This document shows, piece after piece, positions 26,409 through 34,034 of a DNA stretch of 64,000 bases. Both the position numbers and the translations under genes were made by a program. Within the stretch, counting starts at the first letter, position 1. Each line of letters opens with the position of its first letter. A model generated the notes under the pieces. The model saw nothing but the letters and a program-made list of their open reading frames with translations, was not told where the DNA came from and ran no database searches. Origin of the DNA: CAIWHR01 sp963823215 (GTDB taxonomy: Bacteria > Pseudomonadota > Gammaproteobacteria > Burkholderiales > Casimicrobiaceae); the NCBI GenBank assembly GCA_963823215.1, contig CAWGKT010000006.1, positions 62,001-126,000 on the forward strand, in the 5' to 3' direction.

Positions 26409-27833
26409 ATGCCCGACATCTCAGCCGCAGAGTTGCGATCTCATCATCAAGGACGGCTGCCTGCTGACGATGGACGCGCGCCGGACGATCGTTCCGCGCG
26501 GCGCCATTGCGATCAAAGGGCACACGATTGCAGCGGTCGGTCCGCAGGCGGAGATCCTGCGCGACTGGCGCGCGACGGACGTCATCGATGCCAAAGGCGC
26601 CATCGTCCACCCGGGTTGCGTCGATGCGCATCTGCACGTCAACGCGCAGACCTGCCGCGGATTCTTTCGCGGTGACGCGAGCAAGGGTGCCGCCAGGCGG
26701 TCCGAACTACGCCGACTGGAAAGCGACGCTGACGCCCGAGGACGAGAACGCCGCGGCGGGGCTCGCCGCGGCCGAAATGCTTCGGCATGGGATCACGACG
26801 TTCGTCGAGCCGGGCAGCGCGTTCGAGCCGGATGCGGTGGCGGCGGCGACCGAACAGGTCGGCATCCGCTGCACGCTCGCCGAACCGTATCTCTGGGACA
26901 CGACGGAGGTCATGCAAGCGATTCCGGGCCTCGCGAGCAAGACCTTGTTCGCCCGCGTTCCGCCGGAGCGCGACCGGTGCCTCAAATTGCTCGGCAGCCA
27001 GCTTCATCGCAACAAGGACAAGGACGGCATCACGCACGGGCACGTTGCGCTCTACGGCGAGGGATCGGCCTCCGACGAGCTCTATGTCGCGGCCAAGGAG
27101 ACGGCCGATCGAGCGGGCGTGATCCTCAACAATCATATCGGCTTCGATCTTGATCTCGCGGCGGCGATGGAGCGCAACTGGGGCAAGCGGCGTTTCGTGC
27201 ATCTGGCGGAGCTCGGCGTGCTCGGGCCGAACACGACGTGGGTTCACATGAACCTCATCCGCGATGAAGAGGTCGACCTCGTCGTCGCAGTCGGGGTTGT
27301 CGATCGTGTGGTGTCCGCTCGCGTATGTTTCGCGCGGAACGCCGCTGCGCGAACCCACACGGATCCCGGAGATGAAGAAGCGCGGCGTCAACGTGGCGCT
27401 CGGCACCGACTCGGCGCGGCAAAGCTCGTCCGGCGACGCCGGCTTCCTCGCGCTGCAACTCGCCGGCGGGGCAGGGCATTCGGTGGTTTCGGAAGACATT
27501 TTCGAGATGATGACGCTCGGCGGCACGCAGGCGGCCGGACTGTCGCATCTCATCGGCAGTCTCGAAGTCGGGAAGCGCGCCGATATCGTGATCCGCTCGC
27601 TTGACGCTGCCGAGCTGATGCCGAGCATCGATCCCGTGCACCAGCTCGTCACCGTCGGTCACGGCCCGAGCGCCGACACCGTGCTCGTCAATGGTCGAGT
27701 CGTCATGCGTGGCGGCCGGACGACACTTGTCGATGACGCCGAGCTTTTCGCGAAGGCGCGCGCGTCGGTCGATCAAGTCATCAAGCGGTTGGGACTCAGG
27801 CCTCCGGGGTTGTGGCCGCGGGCGGAAGGGTAG
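26409..27833 (+). CDS. Amidohydrolase-family (chlorohydrolase/SsnA-like) enzyme, three frameshifts
   Basis: This encodes about 470 residues in pieces: MPDISAAE, then CDLIIKDGCLLTMDARRTIVPRGAIAIKG, then the metal motif VDAHLHVNAQTCRGFFRG, then TPEDENAAAGLAAAEMLRHGITTFVEPG, VILNNHIGFDLDLAAAME, and GVNVALGTDSARQSSSG. It ends with the strand-rich tail LEVGKRADIVIRSL and DTVLVNGRVVMRGGRT. Shifts lie near 26430, 26690 and 27285. The superfamily hydrolyses C-N or C-Cl bonds on heterocycles (cytosine, guanine, triazine types). With creatininase and the enolase-fold enzyme it suggests stepwise breakdown of an imported cyclic amide; this is inference from context. Confidence 0.8.
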
Positions 27834-27871
27834 GCGTGCCATCTGGGCGTCGAACGGCTAGGCGACAAACA

Positions 27872-27907
27872 TACCCAATTTGGGTACATTCATGCCCAAT
27901 ATGGGTA
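27872..27907. promoter_or_regulatory. Tandem palindromes, probable antitoxin operator pair
   Basis: TACCCAATTTGGGTA (27872-27886) is a perfect 15-bp palindrome. It is followed 21 bp later by a second, imperfect copy TGCCCAATATGGGTA (27893-27907). Two half-turn-matched sites in tandem just before a small reading frame are typical of toxin-antitoxin autoregulation. The downstream gene (27901-28082) looks degenerate, so the operators may be all that still works. Confidence 0.6.
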
Positions 27908-28082
27908 CGAAAAGCCGACCTGTCCAAAGTCGAAAGCGCGTAAGAATGGGACCGATGATTTCTCGCGAGTAGTCGGACGTGGACTTCGGCGAGCATCACG
28001 CCGCGCGCGCGAGATCGCCCGAATGCACGGCACCCCGATCTACGTTGTGAGGAACGGCAAGATCGTTGCTATCAGGCCGTAG
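27901..28082 (+). pseudogene. Degenerate small antitoxin-like gene
   Basis: The frame from ATG 27901 gives MGTKSRPVQSRKRVRMGPM and stops at TAG 27970. The adjoining frame continues as GLRRASRRAREIARMHGTPIYVVRNGKIVAIRP and ends at TAG 28082. A single base change near 27960 would join them into a 60-residue basic protein. The end (GTPIYVVRNGKIVAIRP) resembles short basic proteins often found as antitoxin-like partners; a toxin gene is not recognisable next to it. Confidence is limited to the existence of a broken small gene. Confidence 0.4.
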
Positions 28083-28162
28083 CCGGTCGGCGCTCCGGCG
28101 ATTAATTTCGCCGAAACGTTGAAGTCGATAGTCCAGGTCGCGCGCACCTTTGGTTATCGCTT

Positions 28163-28187
28163 GTCATGAATGACTATCATTCACGAC
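28163..28187. promoter_or_regulatory. Inverted repeat TGAATGA/TCATTCA
   Basis: Seven-base arms 28167-28173 and 28177-28183 are separated by CTA, and the flanking GTC/GAC extends the symmetry over 25 bp with one mismatch. It lies in the gap before the second copy of the small MARTFHHGNK protein, 107 bp upstream of its start. This could be the operator of a lost toxin-antitoxin pair or of the small gene itself. Confidence 0.45.
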
Positions 28188-28293
28188 ATGAAATTGCGTA
28201 CGGATCTGCGATCTTCCCCGAGGGCTTGAATGATGCTCAGCGCATATAAGGAGGACAGCTTCACCTAGGTGCAATCACCTGAGGAGAAGCCCA

Positions 28294-28461
28294 ATGGCAC
28301 GCACGTTTCACCATGGGAACAAGTCGAAAGTGCGCCATTTCGGCGCAGATTGGAGATGGCAGGCGACGCCGTCCTGGTGGATGCGGCGTCGACTGTCTAT
28401 GGGCCGCGCCAAGTGGAGGTTCGGGCCGAACTTGATGACGCTGCGGTCCAGATGCGGCTGA
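28294..28461 (+). CDS. Small conserved hypothetical protein (MARTFHHGNK type), copy 2, shorter
   Basis: This encodes 55 residues, MARTFHHGNKSKVRHFGADWRWQATPSWWMRR, parallel to copy 1 at 13061 up to the TPSWW motif. It then diverges (LSMGRAKWRFGPN) and stops at TGA 28459-28461, lacking the KPHHYYW end. The 65 bp upstream, including the CACCTAGGTG palindrome and GAGGAGAAGCC ribosome-binding site, are nearly identical in both copies. It ends 23 bp before the promoter of Phd-VapC module 2. Whether the short product is functional is unclear. Confidence 0.55.
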   Translation: MARTFHHGNKSKVRHFGADWRWQATPSWWMRRRLSMGRAKWRFGPNLMTLRSRCG

Positions 28462-28484
28462 CTCCTGCCGTGACCCGAGCTGAC

Positions 28485-28527
28485 TTGACATGCGCCCGTC
28501 AGCGGCTATGATGGCTAGACTGTCTAG
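28485..28527 (+). promoter_or_regulatory. Sigma-70 promoter with operator for phd-vapC module 2
   Basis: TTGACA (28485-28490), 16-bp spacer, TATGAT (28507-28512), then the palindrome CTAGACTGTCTAG (28515-28527). Identical in layout to 18526-18568; the spacer differs at a few bases while both hexamers and the palindrome are unchanged, which indicates selection on the regulatory elements. Confidence 0.82.
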
Positions 28528-28552
28528 CTGTTATTTCCGGAGGACCGGCATC

Positions 28553-28804
28553 ATGAACAAATGGCAACTTCAAGACGCAAAGAACAGGTTGTCCGAAGTG
28601 GTGAGGAAAGCCACGGACGAAGGGCCGCAAATCATTACGCTGCGAGGTGACGACGCCGTGGTGGTGGTTGCCGTGGCCGAGTACAGCCGACTTGCCCGCA
28701 AGCCCAAAGGCACCCTCGTCGATTTCCTTCGCAAGTCGCCGTTGGGCACGGTTGCGCTTGATCTCACGCGCAGCCGTGATACGGGCAGGGCAGTCGTGTT
28801 GTGA
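28553..28804 (+). CDS. Phd/YefM-type antitoxin, module 2
   Basis: This encodes 83 residues, identical to module 1 over the first 55 or so and differing afterwards at AEYSRLA for EQYARLT and FLRKSPLG for FLRRSPLG. The changes cluster in the segment that begins the toxin-binding tail, which may affect partner specificity. The start at 28553 sits behind GGAGG. Its stop overlaps the toxin GTG start. Both genes are intact, so this module is probably functional. Confidence 0.92.
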   Translation: MNKWQLQDAKNRLSEVVRKATDEGPQIITLRGDDAVVVVAVAEYSRLARKPKGTLVDFLRKSPLGTVALDLTRSRDTGRAVVL

Positions 28805-29226
28805 GCTGGCTGCTCGACACCTGCGTCGTTTCTGAGCTGGTGCGGCCGCGACCGAAGGCATCGGTCGTCAGCTGGGTACTCGAACGCGACGAAGATGAAC
28901 TGTTCCTGAGCGTCATCACGATCGGGGAACTGGAAAAGGGGATCGCCAGGCTGCCCGATTCGCCCAAGCGGGTCGCACTCGAGCAATGGGTGCGGCGCGA
29001 GCTCGCGGATCGGTTCCGCGACCGGCTGCTTGCGGTTGATTCAGGGGTTGCGGCCCGTTGGGGCGCGCTGGTGGGCGCGTCGGAAGCGCGCGGCCAGCCG
29101 TTGCCCGTCATCGATAGTCTGATCGCGGCGACGGGCCTGCAGCATGATCTCACCGTGGTCACCCGCAATACCGATGATCTCGAACGTTGTGGCGCGCGCT
29201 GCTTCAATCCGTGGGTCGGGAAATAG
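28801..29226 (+). CDS. vapC: VapC/FitB-type PIN-domain toxin, module 2
   Basis: This encodes 141 residues with all PIN acidic residues kept (LLDTC, GELEKG, IDSLIAA, TRNTDDLE). Differences from module 1 are scattered (for example GLQHDLTVV for SLQHNFTVV, NPWVGK for NPWIGR). It starts with GTG 28801 inside the antitoxin stop. The ATPase remnant follows 6 nt later, as in module 1, so the three-gene order was duplicated as a block. Confidence 0.92.
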   Translation: MSWLLDTCVVSELVRPRPKASVVSWVLERDEDELFLSVITIGELEKGIARLPDSPKRVALEQWVRRELADRFRDRLLAVDSGVAARWGALVGASEARGQPLPVIDSLIAATGLQHDLTVVTRNTDDLERCGARCFNPWVGK

Positions 29227-29232
29227 CGCGGC

Positions 29233-30096
29233 ATGGCATCTCGCGTCGCGAAATCCGGCAGCCAACGGTCCAGCGGCAATCTGCGCATCGGCGATCACTG
29301 GAATGCGATCACCATCATCGCCCTGTCACAGAGCAATCCGCTCAAGGCGGTGGCCGAGTAGGTAGAAAACAGCATCGACGCCCGTGCGAAAACGATCGTC
29401 ATCACCCGGGGCAAGGATAAAGGGCAGCATTACCTGCGCGTGAAGGACGACGGTGAAGGCGTACGCCGAAATGCAGACGGCGAGCCGGATTTCCACTACG
29501 TGGCGACGCACGTCTGCGATTCCATCAAGCGCCAACTGAAGGTGCAAGGCGCGGACGGCTTGCAAGGCGAATTCGGTATCGGCCTGCTGAGCTTCTGGAC
29601 TCTGGGGGAAGAGCTTCTACTGACCTCGGCGAGCGCGGATGGACGCACCTTTCAAATGCACCTGAAGATGGACGACCCGAGCTATCGCATCACGCACAGG
29701 CCGACGTTGTTCGCCGAAGCGGGGTCCGAGGTCCTGATCAGGGGAATCCTCCCGGGCGTCAAGAACTTCAGCGGCGACAAGATCCAGTGGTACCTCGCCT
29801 CCGAGTTGCGCGACCGCATTCGCCATTCGGGCGTATCGATCCGCGTCGTCGATCGAACCGCGCGAGCCGAATACAGGGTCGAGCCCCGCCAGTTCGAGGG
29901 CCGACTATTGCACGAGCTGGATGGCTTCCTGCCGCCCCAGAGCGACGTGTACGCAGAGCTGTACTTGCATGCCCATCTGCCGGCCAACGCGGTGTCGCTG
30001 CTGGCATTGCCGGCCGAGGAGTACGACTGGTTCGATCTGCGTCGCGGCGAAGGCAAGCGGCGGCCACGTACGGCAGCGCCAGCGGGGAAGCGGCCG
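29233..30096 (+). pseudogene. GHKL ATPase, module 2: nonsense codon and internal deletion
   Basis: This starts at ATG 29233 and matches the module 1 ATPase closely. In the N-box the Leu codon of AELVENS is replaced by TAG (29359-29361), which removes the rest of the ATPase from a straight reading. Downstream the frame is open through DDGEGV and GEFGIGLLSF to LHAHLPANAV. It then skips about 290 bp relative to module 1 and resumes in frame at LLALPAEEYDWFDLRRGEGKRRPR. Similarity ends near 30085, just before a transposase remnant. It is a decayed copy, useful because it shows the original, unshifted reading at the place where module 1 is frameshifted. Confidence 0.75.
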
Positions 30097-30119
30097 TTCA
30101 TTTTCGTCGCGTGTCGGCA

Positions 30120-30310
30120 CGCGATTTGTCGCGGGGAACTGAATCTTCGTCTTGCACCCCACTTCCGCCGGCGCGATTTGCACCATCATCGCCGTCATCA
30201 CCAACGTGTCCACGCACCGCGATATCCTCGCCCGCCTCGGCGAGCCGACCGCCGCCCCGGATCGCACCCACCCGCGCTATGCCGCTTTGTTAGGCGGCCG
30301 GCAACCGTCA
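30120..30310 (+). pseudogene. Transposase C-terminal remnant
   Basis: The frame at 30152-30361 reads AGAICTIIAVITNVSTHRDILARLGEPTAAPDRTHPRYAALLG. This matches the pattern at the end of IS91-like and related transposases (IIA-x-I, several residues, ILAHLGEPT-x-P). Only about 50 residues remain and no terminal inverted repeats were found. It directly follows the point where the ATPase copy is cut, so a transposition event may have truncated it. Confidence 0.45.
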
Positions 30311-30642
30311 CAATTCATCCGCCGATCCGACACCAAAGCCTTCCCCCACCTTCGAGGTTGATCCGCGCATCGCCTGGTACCTCCGACTGTCGACCGCCTC
30401 CCTGATCGCCCCAACTTCCCGTCCGTTTGGGCAATTCAGGACATGCTAGGCTGCTCCCGGGGGCGCGTCGGGAGTGCTGGATCTACTGTCCCTGCCGGTC
30501 CCTACTTATGCGCGTCACGACCGATGCAGCCGATGCTATGGCAACTTGCCAACGGCGCGACCATGTGACCCGACGAAACCTCGAACTCGCGCATTTGATC
30601 TTCCGTCAACAACATACATGAACCACGATCCCATCATTACTG
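30311..30642. other. Intergenic stretch upstream of the surface-sugar cluster
   Basis: About 330 bp of lower GC content lie before the aminotransferase gene. A short plus-strand frame (30427-30621) shows no known motif and lacks a ribosome-binding site. A promoter for the three-gene cluster is expected here, but I could not fix a convincing -35/-10 pair. Confidence 0.4.
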
Positions 30643-31788
30643 ATGAAGCCTGATCTCTCGCCCATCTACGTCACTCGACCCTTCATGCCTTCGCTCGAGG
30701 ACTTCCTGCCGTCTTTGAGGACAATCTGGCAGAGCCGGACGCTCACAAACATGGGCCCGTTCCACAATCGACTCGAGACGGCGCTCCGAGACTATCTGGG
30801 CGTAGAGCAGCTCTCACTGTTTTCCTCCGGCACCACAGCACTCTTGTGCGCAATCAAGGCACTCGGAATCACCGGAGAGGTGATCACCACTCCGTTCACG
30901 TTCGTTGCGACGGCCAACGTGCTTCGGTGGAGTGGCCTCGACCCGGTCTTTGTGGATATCGATCCACAAACCTATAACCTTGACCCTCGGCGCATCGAGG
31001 CGGCAATAACTCCGCGCACAAGCGCGATCATGCCGGTCCATTGCTATGGCACACCTTGCGCTACGGCGGCAATCGCGGAGATTGCGCGATCACGGGGGTT
31101 AAAGGTGATTTACGATGCTGCGCACGCGTTCGACGTCCAGGACGACGCGGGCAGTGTCTTACGCCACGGCGACCTGAGCGTGTTGAGCTTTCACGCCACC
31201 AAGACGTTTCATACATTCGAAGGCGGCGCAGTAATCTCTCCGGACTCCGGAGTCAAGGGTCTCCTCGATCGACTGAGAAACTTCGGCGTTGTGGATGAAG
31301 TGTCGGTAACTGAAATCGGCATCAATGGCAAGCTGAACGAGCTTGCAGCAGCATTTGGACTGCTCCATCTCGAACACATGACCACGACAAGAGAGCACCG
31401 CGCCGCTCTCGATCGTCGCTATCGCGTCGCCCTCGAAGCCATCGAGGGCATTTACTTTCCGCCGCTACCCGACAAGGCCGCGGCGAACTACGGTTACTTC
31501 CCTGTCCTAATCGAGCCGTCTTACACCCTATCACGCGATCGACTGTGCAAGAAGCTGCGCGAGGCGGGAATTCATGCGCGACGCTACTTCTATCCTCTGG
31601 TGTCCGATTTCAGGATGTACTCCCGAGAGCCTTCGGCAAGCCCGGCCAACCTGCCAGTCGCTCGGTCCATAGCGGACAAAGTGCTCTGTCTGCCGATTTA
31701 CGCGGACTTGTCGCATGATCAACAGGATCGTGTGATTGAGCAGATTCATGACGGATGTCGTGCATCACGCCGTGGGCAACGATTCTAG
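30643..31788 (+). CDS. DegT/DnrJ/EryC1/StrS-family sugar aminotransferase
   Basis: This is an intact 381-residue PLP-dependent enzyme. Family marks are SRTLTNMGPFHNRLETALRDYLGV at the substrate end, SSGTTALLCAIKALG, TPFTFVATANVLRWSGLDPVFVDID, IYDAAHAFDV with the PLP-binding Asp, and SFHATKTFHTFEGGAV with the catalytic Lys near residue 188. The family transfers an amino group from glutamate to a nucleotide-linked keto sugar, for cell-surface polysaccharide. It is followed at 9 nt by a glycosyltransferase and later by a hexapeptide acyltransferase, a typical amino-sugar modification set. Confidence 0.92.
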   Translation: MKPDLSPIYVTRPFMPSLEDFLPSLRTIWQSRTLTNMGPFHNRLETALRDYLGVEQLSLFSSGTTALLCAIKALGITGEVITTPFTFVATANVLRWSGLDPVFVDIDPQTYNLDPRRIEAAITPRTSAIMPVHCYGTPCATAAIAEIARSRGLKVIYDAAHAFDVQDDAGSVLRHGDLSVLSFHATKTFHTFEGGAVISPDSGVKGLLDRLRNFGVVDEVSVTEIGINGKLNELAAAFGLLHLEHMTTTREHRAALDRRYRVALEAIEGIYFPPLPDKAAANYGYFPVLIEPSYTLSRDRLCKKLREAGIHARRYFYPLVSDFRMYSREPSASPANLPVARSIADKVLCLPIYADLSHDQQDRVIEQIHDGCRASRRGQRF

Positions 31789-31797
31789 GAGTCTTGC

Positions 31798-32694
31798 ATG
31801 ATCGAGGGCAACCTTGGCTCCGGCAACCTACCGCGCGCGCTGGCCTTGCAGGAATGGCCGGTGGAAGGATCGCCGGTGGTGAGCGTAGTGATTCCCGCCT
31901 ATAACCAGGAACACTTCATCGCGCGGTGCCTAGAAAGCGTTCTGGCTCAGGTCGTCGATTTTCCTGTTGAGATCATCGTGCATGACGACGCATCGACGGA
32001 CCGAACCGCAGAGGTAATAGCCGCCTATGCCCAAAAATATCCGTCGATAGTGAAACCGATACTGGAGAGGCAGAATCTGTATATCCAGAATCGCAAGGTT
32101 CGCCCCATCATGCTTGGATATGCCAAGGGGGAGTTCATCGCGAGTTGTGATGGCGACGATTTCTGGCTGGACCCGATCAAACTCGCTACGCAAGTCGCAT
32201 TCCTGCGCAAAAACCCGGATTGTGTGCTTAGTTTTCATGATGCCGTACGCGTCGATGCCGACGGCAACTCGCTCGGGGTGAGAGATCTCCCCGACCAGGC
32301 CCGCCGGGATTATCTCCCGCGAGACCTGCGCGTTTTGAGGTGGGGCTGGATGTTGCTTGGAACCGTTGTCCATCGAAACATCCCCATCAAATTCCCTCCC
32401 GAATATTCCCTGGTTCCCAACGGAGACAATTTCATCCCGATGCTCCTTGGCGCGTTCGGCGGAGCCCACTTTCACCCGGAGGTTGGATTCCTGGCCTACA
32501 GGCAACACCCGGGCGGGATCTGGTCGACGAAATCGACGCGGGAGAAGGTTACGATGAGCTTGCAAACTTACCTGCAGATCTGCAGCTACTTCGTCCGGAT
32601 TGGCGACGCCGGAGCAGCACGCGAGCTGATGCTCAACAGGCTCCGCGTGCTGATCGGGCAATACCTCCACATTCATGGGGAACCGTCGCATTGA
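31798..32694 (+). CDS. Family 2 glycosyltransferase
   Basis: This is an intact 298-residue GT-A enzyme. It has VSVVIPAYNQEHFIARCLESVL at residues 25-45, EIIVHDDASTDRTAEVI, and the metal-binding CDGDDFWLDP (D-x-D). No membrane segment is visible. It transfers a sugar from a nucleotide donor, probably to a lipid-linked O-antigen or exopolysaccharide unit. The start ATG 31798 follows AGGAG, and the gene is co-transcribed with the aminotransferase. Donor and acceptor cannot be told from sequence. Confidence 0.9.
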   Translation: MIEGNLGSGNLPRALALQEWPVEGSPVVSVVIPAYNQEHFIARCLESVLAQVVDFPVEIIVHDDASTDRTAEVIAAYAQKYPSIVKPILERQNLYIQNRKVRPIMLGYAKGEFIASCDGDDFWLDPIKLATQVAFLRKNPDCVLSFHDAVRVDADGNSLGVRDLPDQARRDYLPRDLRVLRWGWMLLGTVVHRNIPIKFPPEYSLVPNGDNFIPMLLGAFGGAHFHPEVGFLAYRQHPGGIWSTKSTREKVTMSLQTYLQICSYFVRIGDAGAARELMLNRLRVLIGQYLHIHGEPSH

Positions 32695-32840
32695 TTCACG
32701 GGAATCGGGTCGTATGCGGACGCTGGGGTTGACCAAGGCGGAGAGGGTCGTCGCCGTTGGCGTCGGTCTCCTACCGCAAGCGATGCCCGCTCACATGATT
32801 GTTTTCCAGGGACCCACCCAGGGGATCTTCCATCAGGGCA

Positions 32841-33509
32841 ATGAGCAAGCGTGACATCGTCATTTTCGGAGCGGCAAAGTTCTCCAGCCTTGCCTGGTAT
32901 TGCATTGGGCACGACAGTTCTTATCGCCCCGTGGCCTTTTGCGTAGACGCTGCTTACATCAGGTCGCCTTTCCATGAAGGACTGCCTGTAGTGCCATTCG
33001 AAACCTTGGAGCGGACTCATCCACCGGAATCCGTGAGCATTCTGATCGCATTGGGATACCTCCACATCAACGGCCTGCGTAGGGCGCGATTCGAGCAGGC
33101 GAAGGCTCGTGGCTATGACACGATAACGTACGTGTCCTCACGTTCAGGCGTTTGGCCAAATTTGTCCATCGGTGAGAATTCCATGGTTTACGAGGGCGCC
33201 ATCGTAGAACCGTTTTCGAGCATAGGCCGTAATGTCATCGTTCGCAGCGGAGTACACATTGCCCATCACTGCCGGATCGAGGATCATGTCTTCGTCGCCG
33301 CCGGTGTAACACTTGGCGGCAGCGTCAGGATCGGCGAGCAGGCGTTTGTCGGCGTGGGTGCGGTGATTCGCGATGGGATCCGTATCGCGCCACGATCGTT
33401 CGTCGGTGCCGGAGCCGTGGTGACAAAGGATACGGAGCCGGATGGCGTCTATGTCGGCAACCCGGCGCGTAAGACGGACAAGACGGCGCTCGAAGCGACA
33501 AGGGGATGA
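32841..33509 (+). CDS. NeuD/PglD-like hexapeptide-repeat sugar acetyltransferase
   Basis: This encodes 222 residues from ATG 32841 (MSKRDIVIFGAAKFSSL). An N-terminal Rossmann-like domain lies at residues 1-95. It is followed by left-handed beta-helix hexads (IGENSMVYEGAIVEPFSSIGRNVIV, IAHHCRIEDHVFVAAGVTLGG) and GVYVGNPARK, the usual acetyl-CoA-binding end. The catalytic His is likely in HIAHHCRI. It would acetylate the amino group made by the aminotransferase at 30643. An upstream in-frame ATG at 32799 is less likely because AGGGCA-type spacing favours 32841. Confidence 0.88.
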   Translation: MSKRDIVIFGAAKFSSLAWYCIGHDSSYRPVAFCVDAAYIRSPFHEGLPVVPFETLERTHPPESVSILIALGYLHINGLRRARFEQAKARGYDTITYVSSRSGVWPNLSIGENSMVYEGAIVEPFSSIGRNVIVRSGVHIAHHCRIEDHVFVAAGVTLGGSVRIGEQAFVGVGAVIRDGIRIAPRSFVGAGAVVTKDTEPDGVYVGNPARKTDKTALEATRG

Positions 33510-33845
33510 ATCACGGCCGTCGCCCGCCGCGCCAAGCGACGGTCCGGGATCGTGGTGGCGCCACGCGGCGAAGCTCGCGATCGTAACAAGGCTTGCCGGT
33601 AAGGCAGTCGGTGCTCTTGGTGCTGGGGCCCGCTGCAGGGCGATTACGCACGGGGAGGGCGCAAGGGACACCCGGTGGCGGCTTTCCCGTCGAAGCCTCG
33701 GTGCGCATCGAGGCCGCGGACGGCGCGGGACGTGAGCGATTGTAGCGCTATTGCGCCAGCCACCTTTCCCATTGGATCGGCTGCGCGAACACGGTCCCGA
33801 GCACTTGATCGGACATTGTCCGTCAGGTCGAATCGCGATCAGGAC

Positions 33846-33890
33846 ACATCAATGTCGCGCAGCGGCGCATCGACTCGATGGGTCGCGGAC
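33846..33890 (+). pseudogene. HigA helix-turn-helix remnant
   Basis: About 45 bp (CATCAATGT..CGCAGCGGCGCATCGACT..ATG..TCGCGG) match the helix-turn-helix segment of the HigA copies at 11305 and 20863 (INV-PQRRIDLICRG). The flanks show no further similarity and there are no start or partner signals. The surrounding 450-bp gap (33510-33957) holds no other supported gene. It is one more sign of repeated breakage of higBA-type loci in this region. Confidence 0.4.
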
Positions 33891-34034
33891 AGCCCTGCCG
33901 GCCTCCTACGCGCGAGCAAGCACGCTCGCGACGAACTGATTGAGCGACACGCCTTGCCTATTCAAGCGACACAGATCTGGGGAGGAGGGCTTGGTCAGTT
34001 CCGTTGACGTGTTGTGCTCGTGGCACGGCGCCAA

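Noticed and set aside
30427..30621. 64-codon plus-strand frame before the aminotransferase
   Set aside because: No recognisable motif and no ribosome-binding site; frame length is expected by chance at this GC content.
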